A DNA stretch of 20,125 nt, taken from the NCBI GenBank assembly GCA_029010655.1, contig JAQXKW010000003.1:1-20125 (forward strand), written 5' to 3'. Shown piece by piece: positions 12,581 through 19,795 of this stretch. The translations under genes and the position numbers were made by a program. The notes below the pieces were generated by a model. It searched no databases. It was not told where the DNA came from and worked only from the letters and a program-made list of their open reading frames with translations. Each line of letters opens with the position of its first letter. Positions within the stretch are counted from its first letter, which is position 1. Source of the DNA: Clostridia bacterium (GTDB lineage: Bacteria > Bacillota > Clostridia > Oscillospirales > CAG-272).

Positions 12581-13621
12581 TCAGCCTCCCACCAGTATTT
12601 TTTTCAATAGATTCATATCGGAGGCGTTTATCTTTCCGTCCCCGTTTAGGTCGGCGGCATCCGTCATCTGCACCGAGGAGGAGCTTAGCTTTCCGGTTAT
12701 GAGCGTTTTCATCTTATGGCTGTCGGATATATTGACCTTTCCGTCGTTGTTAAGGTCTCCCTTTTTCCATCTTTCGAGCACGGGTATAACCGTGTCGATT
12801 TCCGCAGAGCAACGCCGGCACGTGCTTATGCCGTACCCTTCCTCCGTAAAGGTGGGGGCTTTGACGATTACGGTCTCCCCCGGCTCGTGCCCCAGAGGCT
12901 CGGTTTCGTCAACAGTTGCCGAGAAATCGCACAGGGTACAGCTTTGCAGAGTATAGCCGCCCTCCGTACAGGTAGGCGAAATTACTGTCTCTGACAGCAC
13001 ATGGTCTCCCGTCTCTCTTTTTCCCGCAAGGTCGATTACCCCGGGCAAATAGCTCTGACCGTTTGCGACGTTTGCAAAATCCGCCTTGCGGAGCGTATAC
13101 TCAAAGCCGTAATCCCCGTCGGGATCTATAATTGAAAATACAATCGTAAAATACAGACCGTTGGTATTGTTAATATCGTCGGAGGTTCTTTCGGCGTAGA
13201 TTTTCAAAGGCATTCTCTCCAGATTGATTTCCTTGCCCATATTAATCTCGTCCCTGTTCCATACAACCCCGTTTGAAAAGATTACGGGACTAAGCGTTTC
13301 GCTGTTATAGCCTACCTCCATTATTCCGATAGACAGTCCCGGGTTATTTATGAGCGTTGCGTTAAGGGCAAGCGTTCCTTCAGCATCGTTTCGCTCCGTT
13401 TCAAAAACAAACGAAAAAGTGCCCGGGTCGTCGTATTCATAGGCGTATTTCGTATAGGAATCACCGCATTTTACACAGGAATATACGGTATGCTCCGCCT
13501 CTCGGCAGTTTGCGTCAAAATGCTGTGCCGTATATTCATGCTCGCATTGGTCGGCACATACCCCTACACACAGCGAAAAAAGCATTACCGCCGAAAGCAC
13601 AACCGAAACAATCCTTTTCAC
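12581..13621 (-). CDS. Secreted cohesin-like/dockerin protein
   Basis: A 346-residue secreted protein. The GTG at 13621 is chosen: AGGAGG (13630-13635) lies 8 bases upstream and the product begins with a clean signal peptide (MKRIVSVVLSAVMLF, cleavage near A23). The upstream in-frame ATG at 13648 lies inside the -10 box, so it cannot be used from this promoter. After the signal come a CxxC repeat (CVKC, 49-52), a beta-rich region (about 66-200) with a cohesin-like signature (LINNPGLSIGIMEVGYNSETL), two more CxxC repeats (CTLC 228-231; CRRC 268-271) and a C-terminal dockerin with two calcium loops: DLNNDGKVNISD (289-300) and DLNGDGKINASD (324-335). Dockerins bind cohesins in cellulosome-like complexes. 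Cohesin assignment is tentative; the dockerin is clear. Confidence 0.85.
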   Translation of the reverse strand: MKRIVSVVLSAVMLFSLCVGVCADQCEHEYTAQHFDANCREAEHTVYSCVKCGDSYTKYAYEYDDPGTFSFVFETERNDAEGTLALNATLINNPGLSIGIMEVGYNSETLSPVIFSNGVVWNRDEINMGKEINLERMPLKIYAERTSDDINNTNGLYFTIVFSIIDPDGDYGFEYTLRKADFANVANGQSYLPGVIDLAGKRETGDHVLSETVISPTCTEGGYTLQSCTLCDFSATVDETEPLGHEPGETVIVKAPTFTEEGYGISTCRRCSAEIDTVIPVLERWKKGDLNNDGKVNISDSHKMKTLITGKLSSSSVQMTDAADLNGDGKINASDMNLLKKILVGG

Positions 13622-13646
13622 GAAATTATCCTCCTGATTTTTCTCC

Positions 13647-13675
13647 ATTATACCACTTTCCCCGAAAAAGGTCAA
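13647..13675 (-). promoter_or_regulatory. Promoter of the dockerin gene
   Basis: On the minus strand, TTGACC (13670-13675), 17 bases and TATAAT (13647-13652) with a TGG extended -10. The start is predicted near 13640, about 19 bases before the GTG. Confidence 0.85.
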
Positions 13676-13693
13676 GTACAGCCTAAACCCTAC

Positions 13694-13722
13694 TTGAAAA
13701 ATGCTAAATATTGTTATATAAT
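13694..13722 (+). promoter_or_regulatory. Promoter of the sugar kinase-ruvX-glycosyltransferase unit
   Basis: TTGAAA (13694-13699), 17 bases and TATAAT (13717-13722), 38 bases upstream of the ATG at 13760. It lies back to back with the dockerin promoter, with 18 bases between the two -35 boxes. Confidence 0.85.
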
Positions 13723-13759
13723 AGTATACGGAAAAGTTTTCATAAGGGACGGTGTAATT

Positions 13760-14698
13760 ATGAAGCCCAGGATACTTGTAATAAGCTCCGCAAATATTGA
13801 CTTTGTTCAGAACGTGACCCATTTGCCGAAGGTAGGCGAAACAGTGGTTGAAACGCGCACCTACGGGTATATTCCCGGAGGAAAAGGGGCAAACAGCGCC
13901 ATTACCTTTTCAAGGCTGGGCGGAGACACGGTTTTCTGCGCCAAGGTGGGGCGTGACGACAACGGCGCCCGTCTGAAAAGGCTGTACGGCGACGAGGGTA
14001 TCGACACAAGATACATTTACGAAAACAGGTACGCCCCCACGGGGCTTGCCTCGGTTATTGTGGAGGAAAACGGCGACAACCGTATTATCGTTTATCCAGG
14101 AGCAAACAACACCATGACCGCCGACGATGTGGAGGAAGCGTTTAACTGTATGCCCGACGGGGTTTTCATTCATTTTGAAATTCCCGACGAAGCGATTTAT
14201 GCCGCCGCAGATTTTGCCGCCGCAAAGTGTATTCCTCTGTTTATCGACGCAGGACCCGTCCGTCCCTCGCTTGATATTGAGAAAATACGCAAGGCGGAAA
14301 TTATCTCCCCAAACGAGGCGGAATGCGAAGCGCTGACGGGCATTTATCCCGACTCGGTTGAGGAATGTCTGCGTGCCGCCATAAGCCTCAGCAACATGGC
14401 GGATTTCAAATACGTGGTGCTGAAAATCGGAAGAAGGGGCGCATTTATTTACGACAGAAAGAATTACTTTCTGTTCAATCCCCCGAAGGTAAAGGCGGTT
14501 GACACCACTGCCGCAGGAGATATTTTCACGGCGGCTATGTCATATGCTTATATGCAGAAGGGCGACATAGGAGAGGCTGTTCGGTTTGCGAACCTTGCGG
14601 CGTCGCTGTCCGTAACACGGGAGGGGGCGTCAAGCTCCATTCCCACTTTAAGGGACGTGAAAGCCTTTGCAAAGCAGGTAAAAGAGGTAGGAAGATAA
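13760..14698 (+). CDS. PfkB family carbohydrate kinase, ribokinase-like
   Basis: Cytoplasmic sugar kinase of the PfkB/ribokinase family, 312 residues, which phosphorylates a sugar or nucleoside with ATP. Motifs: the N-terminal ANIDFV strand, substrate-binding PGGKGANSA (39-47), the lid region TGLASVIVEENGDNRI, SPNEAE (183-188), and the C-terminal DTTAAGDIF (248-256), with catalytic base D254. The similarity is closest to ribokinase (rbsK) but the substrate cannot be fixed. I chose ATG 13760 with GGACGGTG upstream; much longer upstream frames overlap the promoter and the dockerin gene. It heads a three-gene unit with ruvX, 3 bases downstream. Confidence 0.93.
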   Translation: MKPRILVISSANIDFVQNVTHLPKVGETVVETRTYGYIPGGKGANSAITFSRLGGDTVFCAKVGRDDNGARLKRLYGDEGIDTRYIYENRYAPTGLASVIVEENGDNRIIVYPGANNTMTADDVEEAFNCMPDGVFIHFEIPDEAIYAAADFAAAKCIPLFIDAGPVRPSLDIEKIRKAEIISPNEAECEALTGIYPDSVEECLRAAISLSNMADFKYVVLKIGRRGAFIYDRKNYFLFNPPKVKAVDTTAAGDIFTAAMSYAYMQKGDIGEAVRFANLAASLSVTREGASSSIPTLRDVKAFAKQVKEVGR

Positions 14699-14701
14699 AG
14701 A

Positions 14702-15115
14702 ATGGCAAAAATCATATTAGGCGTAGACTACGGAGACGCAAGAACGGGACTTGCCGTTAATGCGGGAACCTTCGCTTTCGGCGCAGGGTGCGTCAGGTGC
14801 GAGGGCATGAAAAAAACCGCAGAGGGGGTCGCCGCCGCCGCCGCTGAAAGAAAAGCGGAGCTTATCGTGGTGGGTAATCCCATAAACATGAACGGCACGG
14901 AGGGTCCCAGATCTGAAAAATGCAAGGCATTTGCGGCACTTCTCTCGGAGATGACGGGTATTCCCGTTGAGCTTTACGACGAGAGGCTTACCACCGTTAC
15001 CGCACACAACATCCTTTCGGAACTTAACGTGCGCGGAAAAAAGAGAAAGGATAATGTGGACGAGCTGTCGGCAACACTTATTCTTCAGGATTACATCGAC
15101 AGGAACTTGAAATAA
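14702..15115 (+). CDS. ruvX: Putative pre-16S rRNA nuclease / Holliday junction resolvase-like RuvX
   Basis: RuvX/YqgF family RNase H-fold nuclease, 137 residues; in Escherichia coli it takes part in maturation of the 16S rRNA 5' end. Motifs: GVDYGDARTGLAV (7-19, catalytic D9), VVGNPINMNGTEGPRS (56-71), DERLTT (93-98, E94) and DELSATLILQDYI (120-132, D120). All three acidic active-site residues are present, so it should be active. Starts 3 bases after the kinase stop with AGGAAG upstream; ends 8 bases before the glycosyltransferase start. Pairing with a sugar kinase is not an obvious functional link. Confidence 0.95.
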   Translation: MAKIILGVDYGDARTGLAVNAGTFAFGAGCVRCEGMKKTAEGVAAAAAERKAELIVVGNPINMNGTEGPRSEKCKAFAALLSEMTGIPVELYDERLTTVTAHNILSELNVRGKKRKDNVDELSATLILQDYIDRNLK

Positions 15116-15123
15116 TAAAATAA

Positions 15124-16155
15124 ATGGAAAACTCAAAGCTGATTACCTTCGCCGTCCCCTGCTACAACTCGGAAAACTGCATGAGGGACTGCATTGAATC
15201 CCTGCTCACTGCAAAGGATTATGCCGAAATAATTATAATCAACGACGGCTCCGCCGATAAAACCGGAGAGATCGCAGATTCCTATGCTGAAAAATACCCC
15301 GGCACCGTTATCGCCCACCATCAGGAAAACGGCGGTCACGGAGAGGGAGTAAATCAGGGAATAAGGCTTGCCTCGGGAAAATACTACAAGGTGGTGGATT
15401 CCGACGACAGGCTGGACCCGGACGCTCTGAAAAAAGCCGTTGACGCACTTTTAAGGCTGGAAAATGACGGAAATCCCGTTGACATGTTTGTTTGCAACTA
15501 CGTGTATGTGCGGATAGACACGGGAGAGCGGCGGCCCATGAAGTATTCGCATATTTTCCCTCAGGGGAAAATATCCTCCTGGGAGGAAAGCCGCCCCTTC
15601 GGAGTGTCTCAGTATCTTATGATGCACTCGGTTATCTACCGAACCGAGCTTCTGCGGGAACACTCAATAGAGCTTCCGAAGCATACGTTCTACGAGGATA
15701 ATCTCTACATGTACGCACCCTTTCCCTACGTAGAAAAGATATTCTATCTTGACCTGGATTTATACCTTTACTACGTGGGCTCCGACGAGCAGTCCGTCAG
15801 CGAGAAAAATGTGCTGAAACGGATTGACCAGCAGATAAGGGTGGCAAAGCTCATGATAGACAGCCACGATCTTAACAAAATCAGGAAAGAAAAGCCCCGG
15901 TTATACCGCTGTATGCTTCACGAGCTTTCAATAATTCTCAGCATTTGCGACGTTTTTCTTTCTATTCAGAACACCGAAGAAAGCGTCGAAAAAATACGGG
16001 ATTTGTGGGAATATCTGAAGAAAAAAGACCCCGTCGCATACAAAAAGCTGAGATATTTCTCCCTTGCGGGTTTTACAAAGCTTCCGGGCAGGGCGGGACG
16101 GCGGATTATCGTTGCCGCTTACAGGGCAGTCCACAAAATATATAAATTCAATTAA
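15124..16155 (+). CDS. Family 2 glycosyltransferase
   Basis: GT-A fold glycosyltransferase of family GT2, 343 residues, transferring a sugar from a nucleotide donor to an acceptor in surface polysaccharide or glycoconjugate synthesis. Motifs: FAVPCYNSENCMRDCIESLL (9-28), IIINDGSADKT (37-47), NGGHGEGVNQGIRLASGKYY (69-88) and the metal-binding VDSDD (91-95). The C-terminal part (about 220-343) is helical and amphipathic, ending with a basic stretch (GRRIIVAAYRAVHKIYK) that may touch the membrane; no clear transmembrane helix. The start is only 8 bases after ruvX and no Shine-Dalgarno-like sequence lies in the right window, so translation probably depends on coupling. Donor and acceptor are unknown. 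Confidence 0.93.
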   Translation: MENSKLITFAVPCYNSENCMRDCIESLLTAKDYAEIIIINDGSADKTGEIADSYAEKYPGTVIAHHQENGGHGEGVNQGIRLASGKYYKVVDSDDRLDPDALKKAVDALLRLENDGNPVDMFVCNYVYVRIDTGERRPMKYSHIFPQGKISSWEESRPFGVSQYLMMHSVIYRTELLREHSIELPKHTFYEDNLYMYAPFPYVEKIFYLDLDLYLYYVGSDEQSVSEKNVLKRIDQQIRVAKLMIDSHDLNKIRKEKPRLYRCMLHELSIILSICDVFLSIQNTEESVEKIRDLWEYLKKKDPVAYKKLRYFSLAGFTKLPGRAGRRIIVAAYRAVHKIYKFN

Positions 16156-16176
16156 CAGAAAATGCACAAATTTCTA

Positions 16177-16204
16177 TTGCATTTTTCGGCATATATGGTA
16201 TACT
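16177..16204 (+). promoter_or_regulatory. Promoter of the Cys-rich membrane protein gene
   Basis: TTGCAT (16177-16182), 16 bases and TATACT (16199-16204) with a TGG extended -10. The block ATATATGGTATACT (16191-16204) is identical to the one at the SRP RNA promoter (1489-1502). Confidence 0.75.
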
Positions 16205-16238
16205 ATATATGTAAAATTATATAATCGGAGGTATGGAA

Positions 16239-16499
16239 ATGGACAGACAAGATAAAAAGGTCAGCGTTTATAAAGTTATCGCCATTACCGTGGGCGCAGT
16301 TGTTGTGGCAACCGCTCTTTGCTATGCGGCATATACTTTCTTCAAGAAGTATTTCAAAATCACCTTTGACTGCGGAAAGTGCGGAGAGTGCGACGGCGAC
16401 TGTCTCGGCATCGACTTTGACCCCGAGCTGTGCGACGAGGATTACGAGCCCGAGTGCAGTCTGGACGACGAAGAGGATTCCGACGCCGCAAAGGCGTAA
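16239..16499 (+). CDS. Small membrane protein with acidic Cys-rich tail, 86 aa
   Basis: An 86-residue protein with a basic N-terminus (RQDKKVSVYK), one membrane helix (about 12-34), a short basic patch (FFKKYFK) and an acidic tail containing six cysteines: C45, C48, C51, C55, C65 and C73. The first four are spaced Cx2Cx2Cx3C, as in bacterial ferredoxin 4Fe-4S sites, though the usual following Pro is absent. The tail (from about 60) is mainly Asp/Glu. I chose ATG 16239 because GGAGG (16227-16231) lies 7 bases upstream; ATG 16233 is only 1 base away. Own promoter and terminator make it a single-gene unit. I do not recognise the family; metal binding is inference. Confidence 0.8.
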   Translation: MDRQDKKVSVYKVIAITVGAVVVATALCYAAYTFFKKYFKITFDCGKCGECDGDCLGIDFDPELCDEDYEPECSLDDEEDSDAAKA

Positions 16500-16521
16500 A
16501 GCTTAAAGACTAAACCAACAA

Positions 16522-16552
16522 AAAGCGTGCCCCCTTCGGCGGCACGCTTTCT
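16522..16552 (+). terminator. Rho-independent terminator after the Cys-rich protein gene
   Basis: AAAGCGTGCC (16522-16531) and GGCACGCTTT (16541-16550) form a perfect 10-bp stem with a CCCTTCGGC loop region, ending in a T run. It lies between the stop at 16499 and the next start at 16569. Confidence 0.85.
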
Positions 16553-16568
16553 TAAAGAAGGCTTATAT

Positions 16569-17630
16569 ATGAAAAAACTGTTTTTCGCACTCCTTTTTTC
16601 AGCCCTGTTGCTCATTTCCTGCGGAAACGGAAATGACGCCGAAAAAGAAAGCGACACCGCCGCCCCCGACTGGAGAAATCTCATTGAGTATGAGGGCTCT
16701 TTTTACGTTGACAGGGACACAAAGCTGCTGTACGCCAACGACACGGGCAAAATCACCCTGTGGGAAAGCGCAGGCGACGGAGAAATTCTTCAGGAAATAA
16801 AATACGACACTCTCGTGCCCGACGCCGTAGACCGCATGGAAACGGAGGATATTAACTCCGACTCCTATTCTGACATAAGAATTATTTACCGTGAAACGGA
16901 AAACGGTGTCAACTACAACCTGTGGCTGTGGTCGGAAAAGGCGGGAAAATTCGTTGAATGCAGACCCTACCGGGAAATCACCTCCCCGGAAACCGCAGAG
17001 GACGGCAGTATTGTGGGAAGAACCGACAACGGGCAGTTCGGCGTGCTTGAAACGGTTTACCGCTTTGACGAAAACGAAGGGCTTACGGCTCAGTCGTTCA
17101 AAATTTTCGATGCGGAAAAGATCGCCGAAGAAATTTTTGGGGGTCTGTCCGAACACACAGCCCTCATTGCCCCCGCCGAGGGAAAGGCGACCGTTAATTC
17201 CTGCTCCTGCCCCGTGTTCACCGCAAAGGATCCCCTGTCGGGTGAAACTCTGTCCTACATAGCATACTCCGACACGGGCGAATGGTTTTTCGACGAGGGG
17301 TGCACGGGCTTTTACCGCTCCGTTGTTTCAAAGGACAACGGCGGCTTTGACTTGGGCTACTATGCGGGCGAGCCGGGAAATGTTCAGGAAGCGGTGGAGA
17401 AGCTCTGCGGAAGTCTGCCGGAGATTAACAGCATTGAAAAGGGAGAAATCGGCTCGAACAAGGCTGTGAGATATACGCTTTCAGTCCCCGGAGAAGCCTC
17501 CCCGTCGGCATATGTAATTACCGTTGACGGCGGTCTGTGGTACTACTGTACTGACGGCGTGTCCTACTGCGTGCTGAAAGCCTCCGACGGAACTCTGGGA
17601 GACGCCGTTAATATAACTTTTGTTAAATAA
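16569..17630 (+). CDS. Putative lipoprotein, 353 aa, with a calcium-loop-like motif
   Basis: Predicted membrane-anchored lipoprotein: MKKLFFALLFSALLLISC with lipobox ending at C18, then a short Asp/Glu-rich linker. The N-terminal region (about 40-130) is beta-rich and carries DINSDSYSD (94-102), a DxNxDxxxD calcium-loop pattern like those in FG-GAP/VCBS-type repeats. A second region (about 180-350) has several short beta motifs (TGEWFFDEGC, GGLWYYCTDGVSYCV). ATG 16569 is used, with AAGAAGG upstream; longer frames overlap the terminator. The gene is followed after 17 bases by the DUF4275-like gene, so they are probably cotranscribed. Family and function are not recognised beyond these features. 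Confidence 0.82.
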   Translation: MKKLFFALLFSALLLISCGNGNDAEKESDTAAPDWRNLIEYEGSFYVDRDTKLLYANDTGKITLWESAGDGEILQEIKYDTLVPDAVDRMETEDINSDSYSDIRIIYRETENGVNYNLWLWSEKAGKFVECRPYREITSPETAEDGSIVGRTDNGQFGVLETVYRFDENEGLTAQSFKIFDAEKIAEEIFGGLSEHTALIAPAEGKATVNSCSCPVFTAKDPLSGETLSYIAYSDTGEWFFDEGCTGFYRSVVSKDNGGFDLGYYAGEPGNVQEAVEKLCGSLPEINSIEKGEIGSNKAVRYTLSVPGEASPSAYVITVDGGLWYYCTDGVSYCVLKASDGTLGDAVNITFVK

Positions 17631-17647
17631 AAAACGAGGAGCCTTAC

Positions 17648-18112
17648 ATGTTTCACAAAAAAGCCACCGAAAAAGAAAAGACCGCCGCATTGGAAAAGCT
17701 GAAAAAGGAATTCGGCGAAATAAAGCGGCTTGACGAATCTCCCGTGAGAGAATACATGCTGAAATGGCTCTCCGCCTTTGCGCCGGATATGACATATTCC
17801 GACGCAAAAGCGTACTGTCTCCCCCGTCTCATGTATAAAAACTATCTGTGGAACGCCTTCGGCTTTGAAAAGGCAGAATGTGTTATGGGCGAGGACGCAG
17901 AAAGTGCCTTCGGCGGCGGTTTTTCAGGTGAATGCTTCGTTCTCCTAAACGATGAAAACCTCCTTTGCACCGTCCCCGACGGAACCGTGTTTTCTCCCGA
18001 AAACACCGCAAGGTTTGCGAACATTATAATCTTTACAAAGAACTTTTCAAAAACCTACGTGCATACGGGCAAGGAAGGCTTCGGTCCCTACTATAAGGAT
18101 AGCGAAGAATAA
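17648..18112 (+). CDS. DUF4275-like protein
   Basis: A 154-residue soluble protein that matches the recurring pattern I associate with the DUF4275 family: a W..AFAP segment (about 40-47), YLWNAFGFEKAECVMGEDAESAF (about 66-88), then a strand-rich region ending with IIIFTKNFSKTYVHTGKEGFGPYY (about 125-148). The family is of unknown function and common in Firmicutes. The N-terminal 30 residues are a charged helix (KKATEKEKTAALEKLKKEF). The ATG has a GAGGAG site 7-8 bases upstream. It follows a lipoprotein gene closely and precedes a promoter at 18121, so it ends this unit. The family call is from memory of the pattern, not a search. Confidence 0.75.
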   Translation: MFHKKATEKEKTAALEKLKKEFGEIKRLDESPVREYMLKWLSAFAPDMTYSDAKAYCLPRLMYKNYLWNAFGFEKAECVMGEDAESAFGGGFSGECFVLLNDENLLCTVPDGTVFSPENTARFANIIIFTKNFSKTYVHTGKEGFGPYYKDSEE

Positions 18113-18120
18113 ATTACCGC

Positions 18121-18148
18121 TTGCCTCCCCTCTTTTCCGTGATAAAAT
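18121..18148 (+). promoter_or_regulatory. Promoter of the small membrane protein-tilS-hpt unit
   Basis: TTGCCT (18121-18126), 16 bases and TAAAAT (18143-18148). A 9-bp inverted repeat, CCTCTTTTC (18129-18137) and GAAAAGAGG (18157-18165), flanks the -10 and could be an operator. Confidence 0.6.
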
Positions 18149-18173
18149 GTAGCTGTGAAAAGAGGTAATGATT

Positions 18174-18413
18174 TTGAAGCTGAAAAAAGAAAACGTACAC
18201 CGGCTGATGAAAATACTTTTCAGCGCGGTTATATTACAACTGTTATACATATCCCTCTGCCTTTGGGCGCACAGCTGCGGCGTGCCGTCTCCCGAAGCGT
18301 TTCCGCCCCTTTACAAGGTTCCCGAAATGCTTCAGTGTGCCGCCGCCTCCACGGTGCTGACCTTGGCAGGAGGGTTTCTCCTTGAATTTGCAGAGGAGCT
18401 TTGCGAGAGGTAG
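18174..18413 (+). CDS. Small membrane protein upstream of tilS, 79 aa
   Basis: A short protein with a basic start (MKLKKENVHRLMK) followed by two hydrophobic segments (about 12-32 and 53-71), so probably a two-helix membrane protein. I favour TTG 18174 over ATG 18168 because AGAGG (18161-18165) is 8 bases from the TTG and only 2 from the ATG; the choice changes just two residues. Its stop lies 4 bases before the tilS start, and tilS's ribosome binding site lies in its last codons, so the two are coupled. The position between a clear promoter and tilS is reminiscent of small division-related membrane proteins such as FtsB/DivIC, but no coiled coil is visible, so I do not assign one. Function unknown. 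Confidence 0.6.
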   Translation: MKLKKENVHRLMKILFSAVILQLLYISLCLWAHSCGVPSPEAFPPLYKVPEMLQCAAASTVLTLAGGFLLEFAEELCER

Positions 18414-18417
18414 TATT

Positions 18418-19794
18418 TTGCAGTTTTTTGAAAATGCGGAAGAATATATGAAAAGGTGCGGGATTTCCGAGGTTATGGACTCGGCTCCCGCAGTTCTTTG
18501 CGCTTATTCGGGAGGCGCGGATTCTTCGGTGCTTTTGCATTTTCTTTCTGCATATGTTAAAAAGAACGGCAAAACTCTTTTTGCCGCTCACATGAACCAT
18601 ATGATAAGAGGAGCCGACGCCGACGCAGACGAGCGGTTTTGCAGAAAATGCTGCCGGAAGCTCGGCATTGAGCTTTTTGTCGAAAAAAAAGACGTTCCCG
18701 CCGAAGCAAATAAATCGGGCGAGGGGCTTGAAGAATGTGCAAGGCGGCTGAGATACGATTTTTTGCGTGAGACCGCAAAAAATCTCGGCGGCGCAGTTAT
18801 CGCCACCGCACACAACGCCACCGACAACATGGAGACCGTTATTTTCAATCTTGCGAGAGGCACCTCCGTTCACGGGCTGGGCGGCATTGCCCCCGTCAGC
18901 GGCGGAAATATTGTGCGCCCTCTCCTTTTCGCCTCCTCCGAGGAAATAAGGGAATTTGCAGAAAGCTCCGGAATTTCCTATGTTACGGACAAGACAAATT
19001 TCGACACGGACTACACGAGAAATCTCATACGCCACACGGTAGTTCCCAATCTGAGAAAAATAAACCCGGAATCTGACGTCGCATTTCTCCGTCTCTCCCG
19101 GTCTGCCCGGGAGGACGACGAATATCTTACCCGTGCCGCAGAGGAATTTACGGGCGACAGGCGTTATATTCCCCGAAAGGAATTTGCCGCCCTTGAGCGA
19201 CCCGTTGCGTCCCGTGTTATTTTGCTCCTTTGTTCAAGGGAAAGCGGCAGAAAGAACATTTCCGAAAAAAATATTTCCGACTGTCTTGATTTTGTATATT
19301 CGGAAAAAATTGGAAGTATAAGCATACACGGGTGCGATTTTTTCGCCCACTCCGACGCTGTTTTCATAAAAAGCCGCAAAGCTGAGAAAACTGTTTTTGC
19401 GCCTGTGGGAGACTTTCCCCTTGAAACGGGAAAATTCACGGAATTCGGCGATTTTTCGGTAGGCGTTTTTGAAAAAGAATCGGATATAACTCCTCTTTCG
19501 GAAAATATTTACAATTTATTTATACAACAGGTACTTAGTCGTGATAGAATATATGGTAATCTTTTTGTTAGAACCCGCAGACCGGGGGACACCTTTTTCT
19601 TTCACGGAAAGCACAGAAAGCTGAAAAAGCTCATGTGCGACGAAAAAATCCCTCAGAGGATAAGGGACAGCCTTCCCCTTATATGCGACGAAAGCGGCAT
19701 TGTGCTGGTGCCCACCCTGTCCGACGGACTTAACGAAAAATGTGACGGCAACGTCTTACATATAATTATTTTCCGAAAAAAGGAACACATATAA
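18418..19794 (+). CDS. tilS: tRNA(Ile)-lysidine synthase
   Basis: TilS modifies C34 of the CAU-anticodon isoleucine tRNA to lysidine using ATP and lysine, changing its reading from AUG to AUA; essential in most bacteria. 458 residues. The N-terminal PP-loop ATPase motif is SGGADSS (31-37), followed by HMNHMIRG (58-65), GEGLEECARRLRYDFL (101-116) and TAHNATDNMETVIFNLARGT (130-149). A C-terminal TilS domain is present (FVRTRRPGDTF...KKLMCDEKIPQRIRDSLPL). The TTG at 18418 has AGAGG 7 bases upstream; the first ATG, at 18448, has no comparable site. Followed directly by hpt, the usual Firmicutes order. Confidence 0.95.
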   Translation: MQFFENAEEYMKRCGISEVMDSAPAVLCAYSGGADSSVLLHFLSAYVKKNGKTLFAAHMNHMIRGADADADERFCRKCCRKLGIELFVEKKDVPAEANKSGEGLEECARRLRYDFLRETAKNLGGAVIATAHNATDNMETVIFNLARGTSVHGLGGIAPVSGGNIVRPLLFASSEEIREFAESSGISYVTDKTNFDTDYTRNLIRHTVVPNLRKINPESDVAFLRLSRSAREDDEYLTRAAEEFTGDRRYIPRKEFAALERPVASRVILLLCSRESGRKNISEKNISDCLDFVYSEKIGSISIHGCDFFAHSDAVFIKSRKAEKTVFAPVGDFPLETGKFTEFGDFSVGVFEKESDITPLSENIYNLFIQQVLSRDRIYGNLFVRTRRPGDTFFFHGKHRKLKKLMCDEKIPQRIRDSLPLICDESGIVLVPTLSDGLNEKCDGNVLHIIIFRKKEHI

Positions 19795-19795
19795 C

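Noticed and set aside
13490..13759. 90-residue N-terminal extension of the sugar kinase
   Set aside because: The extension runs through the dockerin coding region and both divergent promoters; the family N-terminus begins at ATG 13760.
13622..13822. 67-residue N-terminal extension of the dockerin protein
   Set aside because: The ATG at 13648 lies in the -10 box and has no ribosome binding site; the GTG at 13621 gives a proper signal peptide and spaced AGGAGG.
16159..16185. AT-rich hairpin AAAATGCA/TGCATTTT as a terminator for the glycosyltransferase
   Set aside because: The stem is weak, the loop long, and the right arm overlaps the -35 box of the next promoter; too uncertain to list as a feature.
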